A stretch of DNA of 64,000 nucleotides from Paramacrobiotus metropolitanus (GCF_019649055.1 NW_026570273.1:62001-126000); one strand, 5' to 3'. Numbered from the stretch's first letter, positions 35,508 to 48,621 are shown. Translations and numbers: made by a program. Notes: generated by a model not told the origin, from the sequence alone.

Positions 35508-37500
35508 TTTCAACCGTTGAGAATAGAATTCGGCTCTCGGTAAAAAGAATAGCTGTAAATTATTAATTTACGTACTGCATAGTAAAACACCAAATGATTA
35601 ATACTGTTTACTTGACTCATTGGCTGTACAGGAAAATAATTAAGGTACAGTTTTCGGCTACTCATTCAGAATGTTTGCAAAATGGGTTCTTGTAGAATAT
35701 TGTAGGATAAAAATAGATTAAATACACGACTCACGCTCGCTGTTAAACGGCGCTGCACAGTGGAGCACTTTTGGGCTTCGGCTACCGGAGGCGAAGAAGG
35801 CGTGCAATAACAGTCGTCTTCGCTCATTGATACAACCGTAGTCTAGCTGAACAGAGACAGAGAGAGGTCGGTCCAGCCGCGCATATGTTAAAGCCTTCGC
35901 CGATGCGATGACTGTGCAAACAAACCGTTCTATTGTCTTGGGACCCCTTGAGTCATAAACCAAGGGATCCCTTGGAATCGGCAATTGTCATTCGTCGTTG
36001 GTTGGCCAATGACAAACGGTAAATGCAGTTCCAATATCGTTTTGGAAACACCAACCAAGCACATTTCCAATGAAGCAGTGGTTGTGGAATGACTTCGTCA
36101 CTTTTTATATGCTGTATACGGCATAAGCCATAATACTACCATTTCAGTAGTGATTGCAAAGGTGCTATCTGTAGAGTTTTGTACAGGTTTTCTTTATGTG
36201 TAATGCTGTATACTGTATTTCAATACTTAATCTTTTTAATTGAATAGTATTACGCACGTACTTTCCTGAAACGACTTCCACCCATAAATTTGAATGTTTA
36301 TAACGCAGCGCAGTTTTAATGTTTTGGTTTTAATAAATATTTAATAATGCTATATTATAGAAATGATAACTTACTTTAACGAGTGCGAATGTGTGCGTTG
36401 TTGTCATACGTAGTTAACAACTGCTAAATGTAAATGGAATGTGAGCCAACTGGAATACGTACGTGAAGCCTGTATTAGCCCTCCCTCTATATAGTTCTGA
36501 GGTGGGGCTTGTGCTCTTACAGCGCATCAGGCGAAGCTTCCCTATACAGTGAGAAGACCTGCTATGTAATACAGAGCAGGCAGGTTCAGCTAGACTACGA
36601 TACAACTGAGGCCGGTTACTGCATCCATATGGTGGAAAAGACAGGACAGCAAAGGACAGGACAGATAAAAGGTGGACAGCAAAGTATGCCCCAGAGACCA
36701 CAGAGACGGGCAAGGGAGAGTAGGAGTCACACTGGCTGGTCAGAAACGGCTAAGACTGATAGGCCTGCGATGTCCTTAGTAACAATCGTACCAAATGAGA
36801 AGAAGGCAGGGAGATTAGTCGAAGCGGAGCATGTCTGAGTATATGCTTTCTGTCTTCTTCCTTGTTAAGAATTCTGTCCGTTTCCTTATTCTGTTGTTAG
36901 CGAAACCGTAGTCTAGCTGAACCTGCCTGCTCTGTACTCTACCTCTCTGTCTGTCTGTCTGTTCAGCTAGACTACGGCGAAACAACCAAATTAAATTACC
37001 GCACTTTGTTAAAAGGAAGCTAGGTATATCTGTGATTTTGCACCCTAAACTTTATTGAGTTTCCTTTGCTGCTCTGCAACAAAACACCGTTATTACTTAC
37101 AATTCAGACGGAAAATCACCCATAAGGCCATAACCCATTCTTTTTTGAAAGTTTTGTAAACAAAACGGAAGCAAAATCAAGATAAAATACCGCTTGCTCT
37201 TATTTGCTCACCCAGAAGCCTTTTTGGTATCTAAATACTATAATATAAAAAAAAGGATTACAGTAGCTCAAGAGTAATGAAAAGACGTGATGAGTAACAG
37301 CTGAAGTGAACGGCAGCCAAAATCAGTACAATCGGAATGTAAATGTCGCCGGTAGCCGCCATACGGCTATGCACTCGAGCCAACTTCCGGCGACCGGAAA
37401 CCTTACATGTATATGTGCATGCGTAACTTCTGTTCGTTCGATAGCATCGTACAGCGAAGTAACATGGCCTCTCCGTCAGCATATGATCGAATTGTGAGTC
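35508..37500. repeat. Upstream segment of copy 4, shared with copy 3, with inverted repeats
   Basis: Homologous to 26927-28080 but longer. A block of about 30 bases (TACAGAGCAGGCAGGTTCAG then CTAGACTACG) at 36571-36600 recurs inverted at 36907-36936, and GTAGTCTAGCTGAAC also occurs at about 35840 and, inverted, at 36960. A (CTGT)n run lies at about 36945. The extra length relative to copy 3 probably comes from this insertion. Confidence 0.5.
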
Positions 37501-38002
37501 TCACTGATCACCGAATGTGAATTTCGTTATGTCATGACCCGCAAAGCACGTCAAAATCGCCTTTACTCATGAGGTGTTCTTAAGGAAAGGGGCCTGGTAC
37601 ATGGTACCAAATTCGAGTGCATGCACGAAAACTTGCACACTCGCGCACTCCCAAACACTTTCTTGCTTTATTTTCGGACATTCTGTAGTCAGATGATTCG
37701 TATACATAGCGTGAAAACCGATTGTGCACGCAACATCCGGATCGGAAGATATGGCTACAAGAAAATCTCAAAAGGTTTAATTTACTGCATTCAGGTGTAC
37801 CAAAATTCTCATTATTAACCAATCTTCTTTAAATTTTGCATGAAAACGCACATATGCTTGAAGATCGTTCGTACGCAAAATCAAAGTTGCATTTTTTAAA
37901 ATTTCAAATTATTTCTTGAAGTTTAAAATTCATTTCAAAATTTGAAAAATTTTCTAAAAACGTGGTTTGGTGTAGAACGATCTTCACGTTTATGTGCGTT
38001 TT

Positions 38003-38616
38003 CAGTGAAACTTCTCTATAACATACACCCTCCGTTCCAGGCTTTCTGAATGTTACAGAGAGGTATGTTATATAGGAGCACTGCCGCCAGGGGAACTGCC
38101 CTCAAGAGCTCAGGTGCGTAGCCTCCGAGGGTTTTACTTTACCAAAAGATTCTCAAGGGCTCAGGTGCGTAGCCTCCGAGGGTTTTACTTTACCAAAAGA
38201 TTCTCAAGGGCTTAGGTGCGTAGCCTCCGAGGGTTTTACTTTACCAAAAGGTTAACAAAATACCAGAGTGTGGATATTATTCGGTCTGAATGTTGGTTCT
38301 GCTGCCCTTTTGTATGCCTGGAGTTGGAAAATCCGGTACTGAACGGATTACAAATAGAAGCCGGAACTTGGTTTTAAAGTCACCGAAATGGTTTTTTTTA
38401 CCAGCGGAGCCAACTGTATATTATGCTGGGGTTGAATAAGCTGGTAAAACTGTTACCGGTTCCATAAAAGGTGTATGTTATAGCTGTAAATGGGTGAATG
38501 TTATACAGAGAACTGCCCCTGTGTTATAGTCTACTGGACGGTTTGGTTCCCAGCCTCGTGTATGCAGTGAAGGGGTGAATGTTATAGGAAAGTGAATGTT
38601 AAGAGGAGTTTCACTG
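38003..38616. mobile_element. CAGTGAAAC-ended element nested in the complex
   Basis: The left end CAGTGAAACTTCTCTATAAC is matched by the inverse of the right end (CAGTGAAACTCCTCTTAACA). Subterminal GTGAATGTTATAG-type repeats are present. No clear target duplication was found, so exact limits are uncertain. It contains the 51-bp tandem repeat. Confidence 0.55.
38101..38253. repeat. Three tandem 51-bp units
   Basis: Units at 38101-38151, 38152-38202 and 38203-38253, each starting CTCAAGRGCTYAGGTGCGTA, differ at only two or three bases. The near identity indicates recent expansion. Confidence 0.9.
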
Positions 38617-38879
38617 CATGTGCAAAATTTGAAGTAGACAATAGTCCATAATGAGACTTATGGTACACATATGAATGCGTTTAAACATTTTGGAATTTTC
38701 TTCAGTCATAACTTCCGGTCGGGTGTTGCGCGCACAAACGGTTTTCACGCTTTGAAAACTGATGTTCCTCGACCAAAAAATTCAGTTCAGGAAACTTACT
38801 TTTCGCAGAATTTTAGGGACCATAGATCCAGCACTACGCCACCGTGCCAAATTGGCACGTATGGAAACTAGTACGCCAA

Positions 38880-41800
38880 TGGGCACAGTCCAGTTTTACT
38901 TCAGTAACAATTCTCAGAAAAATGATACAGGAGCCAGGTGTGGCTTGAATAAAAAAGCCTTGAAGAGGCAGGCTATTTAAGTGATCAGCAATCAGATCGG
39001 TGGTCAACAAGAGGGAAAACTGTTTTATCTCGGACTCGTACCATTCCAAAAGTTCGACTAAATATTTTTCGCTGTGTTTCTAGTATTCCCGCGTATTCCA
39101 CCGGTATTCTTTCATGTTCCGCCTGTATTCCGGCTCGCCCGTTCCGCATCCATTAAGTGTCTTTCTGCAGAGGGCCTTGTATCCTGCATAGTTCACGGGT
39201 ATTCTGACTGTGCAGGCTAAGACAAATTAAGAAAAACTAAAATACCTGAGGATTACGCGGGATGCAAGCAAGACGGTGCAATACACACTTTTGAAGGGTA
39301 CGTTATACTGTACGCCAGTATGTATTTATAGCGGCATGAACATACAGACTGCAGTAGTCTTATTGCCCCGTTGCTCTGGGCTGTTACGGAATCATGGCTG
39401 AATTCCATCTGTTGCTTTTGGGTCTTTTACTGAGCGCACGGTTAGGAAGCAAAGGCCAGCCTCTTTATAATCCCGACGAACAACTGATAAAATAGGTCTT
39501 AATCTTACCCTACTGGCTGCAGTATACACTGACAAGCGCCAGTAATATAACGCAGGCGGTGTACTCCTCGGCAGAAAATAAGCACCAGGATTGGCTGCAG
39601 AAATAAGCACCACCCGTTTACTGACCGGAAGTTTTTGTACGCAGTACTCATGGCACATTTGCGAGAATTTTAATTTTTCTATCCTTGCCACGCATTCCCT
39701 AAAAGTGCTGCGCATTCAAGTAAGGGCCTCGTGTTACGTGTGCAGGTGACAGAAATACTGTAACATAGTCGCACAGTAATGCACCGCCACTGGCCAAAAG
39801 TAGCCCTACCCTAATTACAAAACGTAGGTACCCTACGGCCACCTCGTGACTGTTTTGCTGCACTTATCCTAGCCAATAACCGTGTTGCGATGACTCTCAA
39901 ACCGTCACATATCACCGATGCTTATCATCGCAAGTGCTATAAAAATGGCAAGCGGTCTGAATCAGACCCGCTCTTGTGTGATAACCGTTCGCTGTTTAGC
40001 TCTGCATCCCTGCCCAATTCGCCTTTTTGAACCGATAGGTCCTGATCACCTGGTCACCTCTCTACTTCCTATCAAAAGACACAGGAGAGGGCAGAGTTGG
40101 TCAGACTGGTCAAAATGCATATGGTCTAAGTTGCCACATGAATGGGACAGTCTATTTTCCTTTCTTTTACTACCTTTTCTGTATGTGATGGTGCTGGTTA
40201 TATGTGATTTCGTTTCGCAAGGATCTGGTAAAAAGAAGGCCAGAGATGCTTTTTCATATCACGCGGCAGCGGTTGCGATGTAACGGTCGTTCTGTGATAT
40301 GTAACTTTTAAAGATCGCCGCAACACGGTTAATATATGCTTCACAGCACCGATTCGCCATACTTCCAATAAGTGTTTCACATCAAGAAGTGCAACAGTTA
40401 ACAAACACCTTTTACAACAACAAATTATGTGTTGTAAACTTCCCAAGGCAGGGCGAAATTTGTAGTACCCTTTTTTCGATTGAAAGTTTTTAAGTATCGA
40501 CAGAAAAATATTTGGTAGATTTTTTATGCAGCACGCTAACAGCAACAGATCCCAAATCATATAACTACCGCTGTCTTCCTCCTTCTCCTTATTTGTATCG
40601 ACATATGATGCAAAACAATGCTGGACTTTTGCGATCCAACCATTACGAGAACTTCCTCGTGGCCCTTTTTCGATGTAGACCAGCCATGAGACCATATATT
40701 TCGAAAGAAGTGTAAGTCTGTGCCTGTTTACGGCCTGCTCCACTGTAATAAGTTACTATACCAACAGATTTGCAGGTTAACGGGTATCTAAAACTCAATA
40801 CTGAAAGTGATCACCGTATGTGTCATTTCACCAAATCACGGAGCAGGCTTCACTTTTGTGAAGTTTAGACGATTTGTAATGCACTTTGATATTTACATAA
40901 AGAGAATGATCGTCATTTTAGCAGGCATTTAGTTGCAAGCCAGCTACGTATCACTCCTTAACAATTTATTTTGCTGTGCAGTACTCGATTGCTAGTACTC
41001 GCAATATTATTGATGTTGCAGTAAATGCACGCCAAATGTGTCGTCCAGTTTTTGATTAGTTTTATGAGAAGTGCTGGTGTAGTTGAGAATGCAATTATTA
41101 ACCTCGAAAGTCTACATGTGAAAAAATGGACGTCCAAGGAAAAGGACGGAATGCTGAAAGAAAGGCTACCACGTCCAGACAACGAACGGCCTTATTGTCC
41201 ATTTCAGATGCAGTGGACGGCACGTTCAGAGCGTCTTGAATACGAAAAGGCTTCGAGCGCCTGGATTTGGTGGGAGAATCATGGGATGCAGAAGGCGTAA
41301 GTACTCGTACGAAAACTGGAAAGGATCAGAGAGCGGAGAGATGCGTTACATCATTATTCCACGGCTCACATCAGAGTCCTTGTGCGCATCTCTGCCGTCC
41401 ATCCATGGATGCAGCACTCAGCGTGGTTTGCCGTTAGAGAGTTATGCCGCAAGAGTTATGTCTGCATTATACAATGCAGTGCGATGGTCTTCCAAAATTT
41501 AATGTGGTACACTTATTGGTCCAGTAGGTCAAAAAGGAACAAAAACGGACAGCAAAGTGAGAAAAACGGCCAGGAATGGCTCCCACTTTTACAACTTCTG
41601 GTTTACCTTCCCAACGTTACCCGAGGGCCGAGATGATAAGCCATAATCCGGAATTACAGCAATCACGCCGGTACACTATTAGTCTTAAGTTTCCTGGGCG
41701 CATGATTCCGTTTTTCGGTTTGTAACGATAAAATCTTTATATTTTATTAGTACAAGTACACGTTGCTTAACAATTTTATTCGGTCGTAGTTGTAATAATT

Positions 41801-42043
41801 CTTACGACATAGTAACAGTACTTATATTTACTCATAGACAATGTAAAGCCCACCACAAGTCCGCTATCAATATAAATAGTTTGCCCATGAACTTGTTTAG
41901 CAACATTTACGCTTCCAAATTCAATGTAATGTACAATGACTATTTGTCGAACACAACATATAATTAACACTCCTAAACGAAGCGCCGCAACTCAATTTGA
42001 TGGAGATTCAGTATGACTTCAGTTTCTTCGCCCATGCTCCGCT
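38880..42043. other. Intergenic, no supported gene
   Basis: The longest frames here (minus strand 40198-40743, 181 codons; plus strand 39918-40283, 121 codons) have no recognisable motif, no paralogue in the window and no clear splice partners, and they partly overlap each other. I list none as a gene. Confidence 0.35.
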
Positions 42044-44889
42044 TCAAAACCGTTGACCGCGCTTGGTTTCGATCATGAGCCGATTGAGTGTGATAACTGT
42101 CAAGTTGTTAAGACTGAAAACGTCTACACAGCTCAGCTCTTCTAGGGTCCAATACAACTTCTGCTCCTTGTTCCAAGATTGCAACTTCACTAAAGTCTGC
42201 AAAAAAGCACAGCTGAAGAAGGGTAACACAAAAATAGCACACACACTCATTGGGAATTCAACAACAGTTATATTAAACTTCGCGAAAAAGCCGATAACCT
42301 TGTTTGGCGTTTGACGGAATTGTAAGCAGGAGGACGAAAGAACTTAGTATAAGTTATAACGTTTCCTTACCTTCATGATATGTAGGCATCTGGATTTGTG
42401 ATCTTGGCGTTGAACTTGAACAGATTCCCGGATCCACTGATTCAGGACCGCTAGATCGAATGATAGTGCCGGTAAATTTGCCTCCAACAGATCGCGAATC
42501 TCGCTACTCCGAATTTCCGGATTCAAATCCAGCACACCGTGGAAGGGCAATCGGTCCTCCCAGATGAATGGGAAAGACGGTGAAAATTTGCAGCTCTTCC
42601 AAATTATACGTCCGATCGCCGAGGAAGCATTGATACCAGCCCCGCGGATCTTTGCTATCTCCCAGTTGAAATCCCGTGACATATTCCAGACGAATCGATT
42701 GAATATAACCACCAGCTTGTGTCCCGGTGTCTGCGACAGCGCGTCCCAAACAGCGCTGACGAAGCGCAAACAATCGCCGACAGCGGTCTCCTTGTCATGC
42801 TCGTACGCATTGGTTATAACAATGTGCTGTGTCGTCACGGTGACACTTCCACAGTGCTGTACCAACAGCGATAACTGTCTGCTTTATAGATGGCATCGCT
42901 CCATAAAAGGCAAAGGAAACCTTAACTTCCTGCGAGAATTTCTTCTGGTTGAGTATCACATCCCATAGCGTGCACACACGGCGGCTTTGAGCACGCTCCA
43001 CGCTGTCTAGGAACTCGAAAACGCCTTCAAGGATTTCTATTGGTAATAGCCCCAAAGATTCATTATCAGATGTTTCAGTCGGCTCTTTTCCGGTCTCCAT
43101 ATCATCCACTATATCTGCTTCGGCCTCGTCTTCCGGTAGAACTCGATACCACTGTTACTCGCAAAATGTCCAGCCGCTAGACAGCCGCCTCTCGGTATCC
43201 AAATTGGCCTCATGCAGAAGTTTTGCCTGACATTACAACGCATGATTACTAGCGAATGATCCACTCAAGTTGATAGTGTGCACATTTGTGTCGGTTTTAT
43301 AATTATATAAAATATTTTATATACATAAATATTTACATTTAAAAATGTTTTATTTATATACAAAAATTTACGCTTTATTAGTACCTATTCTCACTACATT
43401 GCCACCACTTTTGGCTATTGTCCACACCTCGTCCACATTTTGATTATTCGCAGCACGCTTTCAAAATAATTTCTGCACCACCCTTTTGGTACTCCCTTAT
43501 TGGCTATTCCCACCTTGTTCTTATTCTGTACTTGAATTTGCAATGGAAATCTTTCACAGACTTTACTAAAACTATTGAAAAGTGATATGTAACATTAAAG
43601 GTGAACGACCTTTAAACGCCGATAGTGCTAAACTGCTAGTACGTACTGCATCTGGTGTTTTGCACTATGCAGCAGCACGGCTGAAACTTTCGAGCAAAAC
43701 TGCGTGTTGCACTGTTATCGGAAGAAATTAATGTTATCGGCAGTCCTCCATGGCGATCAATCGGTTCAGTTGTACTAGAGAAATGTGGTCACTCCTCACT
43801 CGCACCTGGTCTTCCCTTCCGTCAGGATTTCTGAACTTACGGAGCGAATGCAAACATTTTTATCGAAATATTCTTCCGATCTGCGAAATGGCACCGCTGC
43901 GATTCTTTTGCGGCCGAAAGCTACGAAATGGCACCGCCTTGCGCGGCCGCAATAAACATCTGATAATGCAATAAATGCAAAAAAAAGGTTGGGAAAACAC
44001 AGAACAGGTGTGCGAAGGCGGCGACACTAGTCAAAAGGTGGTGTTAGAATTCATTTCAAAATTTCAAAAAACCACTGAAAGGTGGTGAGAGTAGCCACAA
44101 AATGGTGCGATGTGTGGCTACAGCCAAACCCTTTTCTAAAGTGCGTTAATAAAGAGCATCTATCCACGCATTCGGCCTGCCCCATTCCAGTCCATTACAT
44201 ACAATGCAACTTATTACTCAGTTACTCACCACGCTTTGCTTTATTCCTCCATGGGCCGATTTCCTGATATATAACATCGCATCACTGAGCAGGCGAACTG
44301 GCAGTATATCCCAAAGCAATAATTTCTCCTGAAACACGTTCCAAGCAGCAGCCGAATCAATGACCTCACAGTTCTCCGGCAACGCGCAGCATTGCACAGA
44401 AAAGCAACCCACAGGAACACTTCGCTCCTGCATGTCGGGCGGTGCCGGCATAACACGGACTGAATGGATTGGGAAGGACTGCTGGTAGACCATCGATTCA
44501 CAGAGCACCTCTACGAAGACATAGCTATCCCGGAAGAGATCACGCACGGCAAATTTCGCTGGGTACCACGTCCACGGCTTATCGGCAGAGGTCCGGGCAA
44601 GGATTTGAAGAGGAGCCGTGGAACGGATACGAAGTATCTTTTTGAGTTCTCTAACAGTCTCCAGATCGGCTTCGGAGTCTGTCTCCAAGGATTCCCCTGT
44701 TGAACTCCGGCATTCGAACACCCTGTCGCACTCCACAAACTCTGTACGCCTCCCGCAGCAGTCGAAGTCGATAATGAGACCGTTGTCCACGACGTCGATG
44801 ACCTTTCCATGCTGTAGATGGCCGCCGGGTCCCAATACATCCACGCTGCTCCAACTGTAAACTCCCCCGGTCTTGAAGAGTAAAGGCAT
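42044..44889 (-). pseudogene. Tudor-like/F-box family, copy 5 (exon A broken)
   Basis: Exon B is 44889-44230 (220 codons, open; MPLLFKTGGVYSWSSVDV, DVVDNGLIIDFDCCGRR, TSADKPWTWYPAKF; donor GTG|GTGAGT). Exon A is 43226-42371 (GTCAG|GCAAAA to AAG|GTAAGG). Exon C is 42196-42044 (KLYWTLEELSCVDVFSLNNL). Exon A has an in-frame TAA in its first part, right after SSGWTFCE. It also has a frame change near 42840, where two bases are missing relative to copy 6 after ALWKC; exon length is 856, not a multiple of three. The F-box (LPIEILEGVFEFLDSV..SRRVCTLWD) itself is intact between the two lesions. All splice sites are preserved, so inactivation looks recent. Closest to copy 6. Confidence 0.6.
43370..44155. 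mobile_element. Inverted-repeat element in the copy 5 intron
   Basis: 43385-43520 carries CACCACTTTTGGCTATTG-type motifs. 44020-44140 carries the same motif inverted (CAAAAGGTGGTG, GGTGGTGAGAGTAGCC). The outer ends GCTTTATTAGTAC and GTGCGTTAATAAAGAGC are also roughly inverse. The motif recurs at 5515-5665. No target duplication was established. Confidence 0.5.
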
Positions 44890-44895
44890 TTTCAC

Positions 44896-46767
44896 ACACA
44901 GAAGCTCTTCTCGGAAAACAATCCGAAAACAATCATAAAATCTTCAAGATCCAGCAGAGAAACGACATCAAAATGAATAAGATATCAGTAGCGTGCGACA
45001 GCAGTTGTAATACACCATCAAACACCGTATGTTTCAAGACTTTCAAATACGTGCAAATGGCTGCCGTAAATGAACCATAACTGTCTGTTTCTGGTTAAAT
45101 GCCAGGCAGGCTGTGTTGGATTGTAAAAAGTAAACTTGTAAAAAAGCACAGCTACGAAGTTGCTCTGGCAAGCACACGGATTCGATGAAAGGACGAGTAC
45201 ACTACTTTCAGGATGTTCGCTACCTCTAAATCAGAAAGCTGTACAAAAAAAGCTGTACAACTCATCAAAAATGTACAAGCCAGATCCACAACTGATTGCG
45301 TAAAGATACAGGTGGTGCAATATTGGCGCTTAAAGTGATAACCACTGCATTACACATACAGCGTAAACCACGAACCTGTATTTTCGCTGTACCTTTACGC
45401 AACCCATTATGAACCTAGCTTATACAGAATCGAATCGTATTCGTATCTACTATAGATTTATTTGTAACGAGTGTAATCCGTCCTTGTACTCTAACCGGAT
45501 ACTGGGCGAGCATGTGTGGCGACAATTAGGCAAAAGGCACTCTGAAACTGCCGATGACGCTGTGTACTCCGCAACACTGGAAATTGCACCATCACGTTGT
45601 CATAAAACGAGTGCTTAGACGGATGAAAAGCGAGAAAGATTCAAGATTCACGCGTACTTGCGCGCATTGTAATTCTATACTGCAGCAAAAACATGTTTTG
45701 CTTGCAGTCTAACTGAGTCTATGTACTACTGAAGAACGATACATCTGGTTGTACGAAAATTATTCTCCTTAATACTTAATGCTGCATCGTTGATCTCGCT
45801 TGATCTAGTTGTTCGTTTTTAAAACCGCGAGCTGACTCCATGAAATCAGTAACATGTTGATCGAAGCAACGCACGTCTGCTGAAACCAAAATAAGCTAAT
45901 GCGAACAAAACTACGAAATTACCCGTTTTTTCGCTGATGCTAATTATGAATTTTGGATCGAGAGAGGTGGTACCGGCATACCGCAATATAATTTGTTAGT
46001 CACTCTACTCGCAATATTTCACTCTTTTAAAGTTACCACAGGAGATGCCAGGGAAATACAAAGTCTGCAGAGGCTAGACAATTCGCTACTTCAGCTCAAC
46101 TCAAAATTTTTTATATGCAACCCAGAAAATAGTCGTGTACAAAGCGTGCCCTATCTAATTTGGGTACGAGGAGAAGCCCTAATCCATCTCCGCAGTAAGC
46201 GCGTGTATTATTCTACCGTAAAGACCTCATTCCTACCCATTCAGTTTCATGGATGGAATCTAGAAATTTGAGGAGATTCATGAAAACAAAATCCAACTTT
46301 TTTTGTACAGAGTATATCGCACAGTTTTGCACAAAACCTGTTTCAAAAATTTCGCTTGAATTTTGTTGTATCACACAAGAAACAGAAAAATTTGGGATGT
46401 TAGCAATAAATCAGCAACATACGCAGGAGTGGCCGGATATCCCGTCATGCATGACTCATGCTACTGCAACGGAAGCAGGTCAACAACAACCAAAGCGCGA
46501 TCGGTATCTTTTGCTTGTTATTGCGTTGAATTTTCTGACAGGTCGTTGTATTTGCTGTCCCCATTAACTATTAACGCAAAACACAAGCTTTAACACCAAC
46601 GTTTCTAAACCAAACATTTGTGCAACATGTGTACGAGTACAAACGTTCTTCGATGACAAAAGTATAGTCTAATTTCCAGTTGAGCGTTTCTTTGTGTTAC
46701 CGCAGTTGAGAACTTAAAGACTCGGCGTTGGGCAAATTACAACGGTTGCACACCTTTATTAAGCACC
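44896..46767. other. Intergenic, nothing recognised
   Basis: Short plus-strand frames at 45409-45618 and 45993-46271 have no recognisable family and no clear splice context. Confidence 0.3.
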
Positions 46768-48618
46768 ATGACCGCCTCGATTGGAATATGTATTAGTCTT
46801 ATCAAAACGCTTTTGCTTATCTACTGGATTGCCACTGTTGGAAGCAGTTCCGGTCAAACATGTGTGAAATCTTATTCGGATTTTACTTGTGTATGCAATT
46901 CGACCAAATACATTGAGTTTTCCCGTTCATTCGATGTTGATAAAATACCCAATGACGTCAGAGAATTGCTGTTTGAATTTCAGCAAACGGACCATGATGC
47001 ACCACACACAGACTCAAGTGCTCCTGCGTATTGCTATATACTGGGAGATGACCACAAGAGTATTCCATTCAGGAACTACTTAACCAAATTAGTGCTACTG
47101 GGATTCACTGGCACAGGCAGTGAAAGACCGCCCTTTAAGCATTTCCTGAAATACTTGCAACACACAATCACGGATCTTTCAATTAATTACTGCAGGATTG
47201 GCTAGCTTGATTCTGATTTCCTTTGGCCCTTCAAGAAACTGCGCCAGCTCGATTTGTCGCATAACGATATTTATGATATTTCTCTGGATACGTTCCAGCA
47301 AATGGAAACAATACAAGGCAAATTGTATCTAAACCTACAAGGAAACGCTTTACTGGACCTCGATTTCCAGGTGTTCAAACCACTCCGACAACGCACAGTA
47401 TGATTTTAGTGTTGCTACATTTGTTTGTCAACTTTTATTAAATTTAAAAGTTTAAAGGTTGCCTGTTTGCAGCATCGGCTAAATCTCGCATGGCAAATCC
47501 CTCCAATGCGTATGCTGCATGCGAGCAGCAGCAGCTTTGAATTTACCGCCCTGGAAGTCCTTACCATGGAAGGCAACGATATCACTGGGATGCCAGCTGA
47601 ATTCGCACAGTCGATGCCCAGACTTCGAGATCTAACATCTAAGCCCAGACTTATCAATAAAAAATAAACCAATCTAACAATTATACCAATAATTAAAAAG
47701 AAAAAGTGAAGTTATTAACAAACAAATCGGTTTAACTTTACGAATCAACGCAGTCATCTTAGTTGGTTTCCTGAAATTACAGGCCCGAAATGTGTAAAAC
47801 CGGATCCGTTGGATATCCGGTGCGAGAAGGGATCCATCTCGTTATCAAACCCTTATTTGGAGCAAACAGACGCTTTACTGATCCGTTTCACAAGCGACAC
47901 CACACTGCGATGCAGCCACGTTTTTCACGACCTTTACCACAAAATATTGGAGCTGGTGAACGTTTCGCAACCGCAACCGGGCTCGTCCGCTGCAGTAACG
48001 CTGTACTGCCGCGACAATCTGGCCGCCGAGTGGGGTCCTAATCCCGAAATGACCAATCCGCTAAAGGTCATTGTTGACAAGGATCTCACGCCACCCTGCC
48101 ACAACGTCCGTATGACCTTTTTGCAGTTTGTCCGCAATGATATCCTGACCGAGGAAGCCACCAGCGTGACACCGCCAGTATCCAGCCCGATAATCCCTGT
48201 TAAGACCTGGATCAGGAGCCACTTAACTTGTCCGCTTGGTGCCCCCTTATTTACGAGTATCAACTGCACAAAAGGAAAAGTGGTGCTGTCGCAGAGACAG
48301 TTAAACCAAACCAGATCAACCATCCTTCGTATCCGAGGCGATTCGTCATTTCGTTGCCGAGAATTCGTTATCACTAGTCACAAATACTTAACTGAAGTTG
48401 AAGGGTCCGTGGTACAGGATGAAGCAAGGTATAGTAATGCTCAAAAGGCTGTTGTTGGTGTTTGCCAACGCGGAAGAACTGTAATATCCGAAGCGAATCC
48501 AGAAAACTTGGCCAAACTGCATTTAACGTATTATTCCGCGCCGAATGATCCTTGCCAGAAAAAGTACCGAGCTTTTCTTAACCACATACAACAACTGAAA
48601 CCCAATGAGTTCGGCTAA
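46768..48618 (+). CDS. Secreted leucine-rich-repeat protein, possibly disrupted
   Basis: Exon 1 is 46768-47397, exon 2 begins at 47473 and exon 3 is about 47781-48618. The start gives a signal peptide (SLIKTLLLIYWIATV). Leucine-rich repeats follow: LRQLDLSHNDIYDISLDTF, then LYLNLQGNALLDLDF, then ALEVLTMEGNDITGMPAEFA. Exon 3 encodes a cysteine-containing C-terminal domain (CVKPDPLDIRCEKG..) with no transmembrane segment, ending NEFG. The exon 1-2 intron is ACA|GTATGA to TTGCAG|CAT, phase 0. There are two problems. An in-frame TAG at 47203-47205 interrupts an otherwise continuous repeat frame, and no GT donor is visible at the end of exon 2 before the stop at 47665. It is therefore a pseudogene in this haplotype, or my exon model is incomplete. 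A copia element begins 3 nt after the stop. Confidence 0.55.
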
Positions 48619-48621
48619 AAC

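Larger units (their letters stand above)
37585..38870. mobile_element. Nested inverted-repeat element complex
   Basis: Outer arms: 37695-37760 (AGCGTGAAAACCGATTGTGC ... CGGATCGGAAGATATGGCT) is the inverse of 38680-38760. An inner pair (GAAAACGCACATA..GAAGATCGTTC at 37845-37875 and its inverse at 37975-38002) sits within. An element with ends CAGTGAAACTTCTCTATAAC / GTTTCACTG occupies 38003-38616. The left margin (GGTACATGGTACCAAATTCG at about 37590) recurs at the right edge of the window (63967-63990). No transposase. Confidence 0.55.

Noticed and set aside
40198-40743. 181-codon minus-strand open frame.
   Set aside because: No motif, paralogue or splice support, and it is overlapped by open frames on the other strand. 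Random occurrence cannot be excluded.
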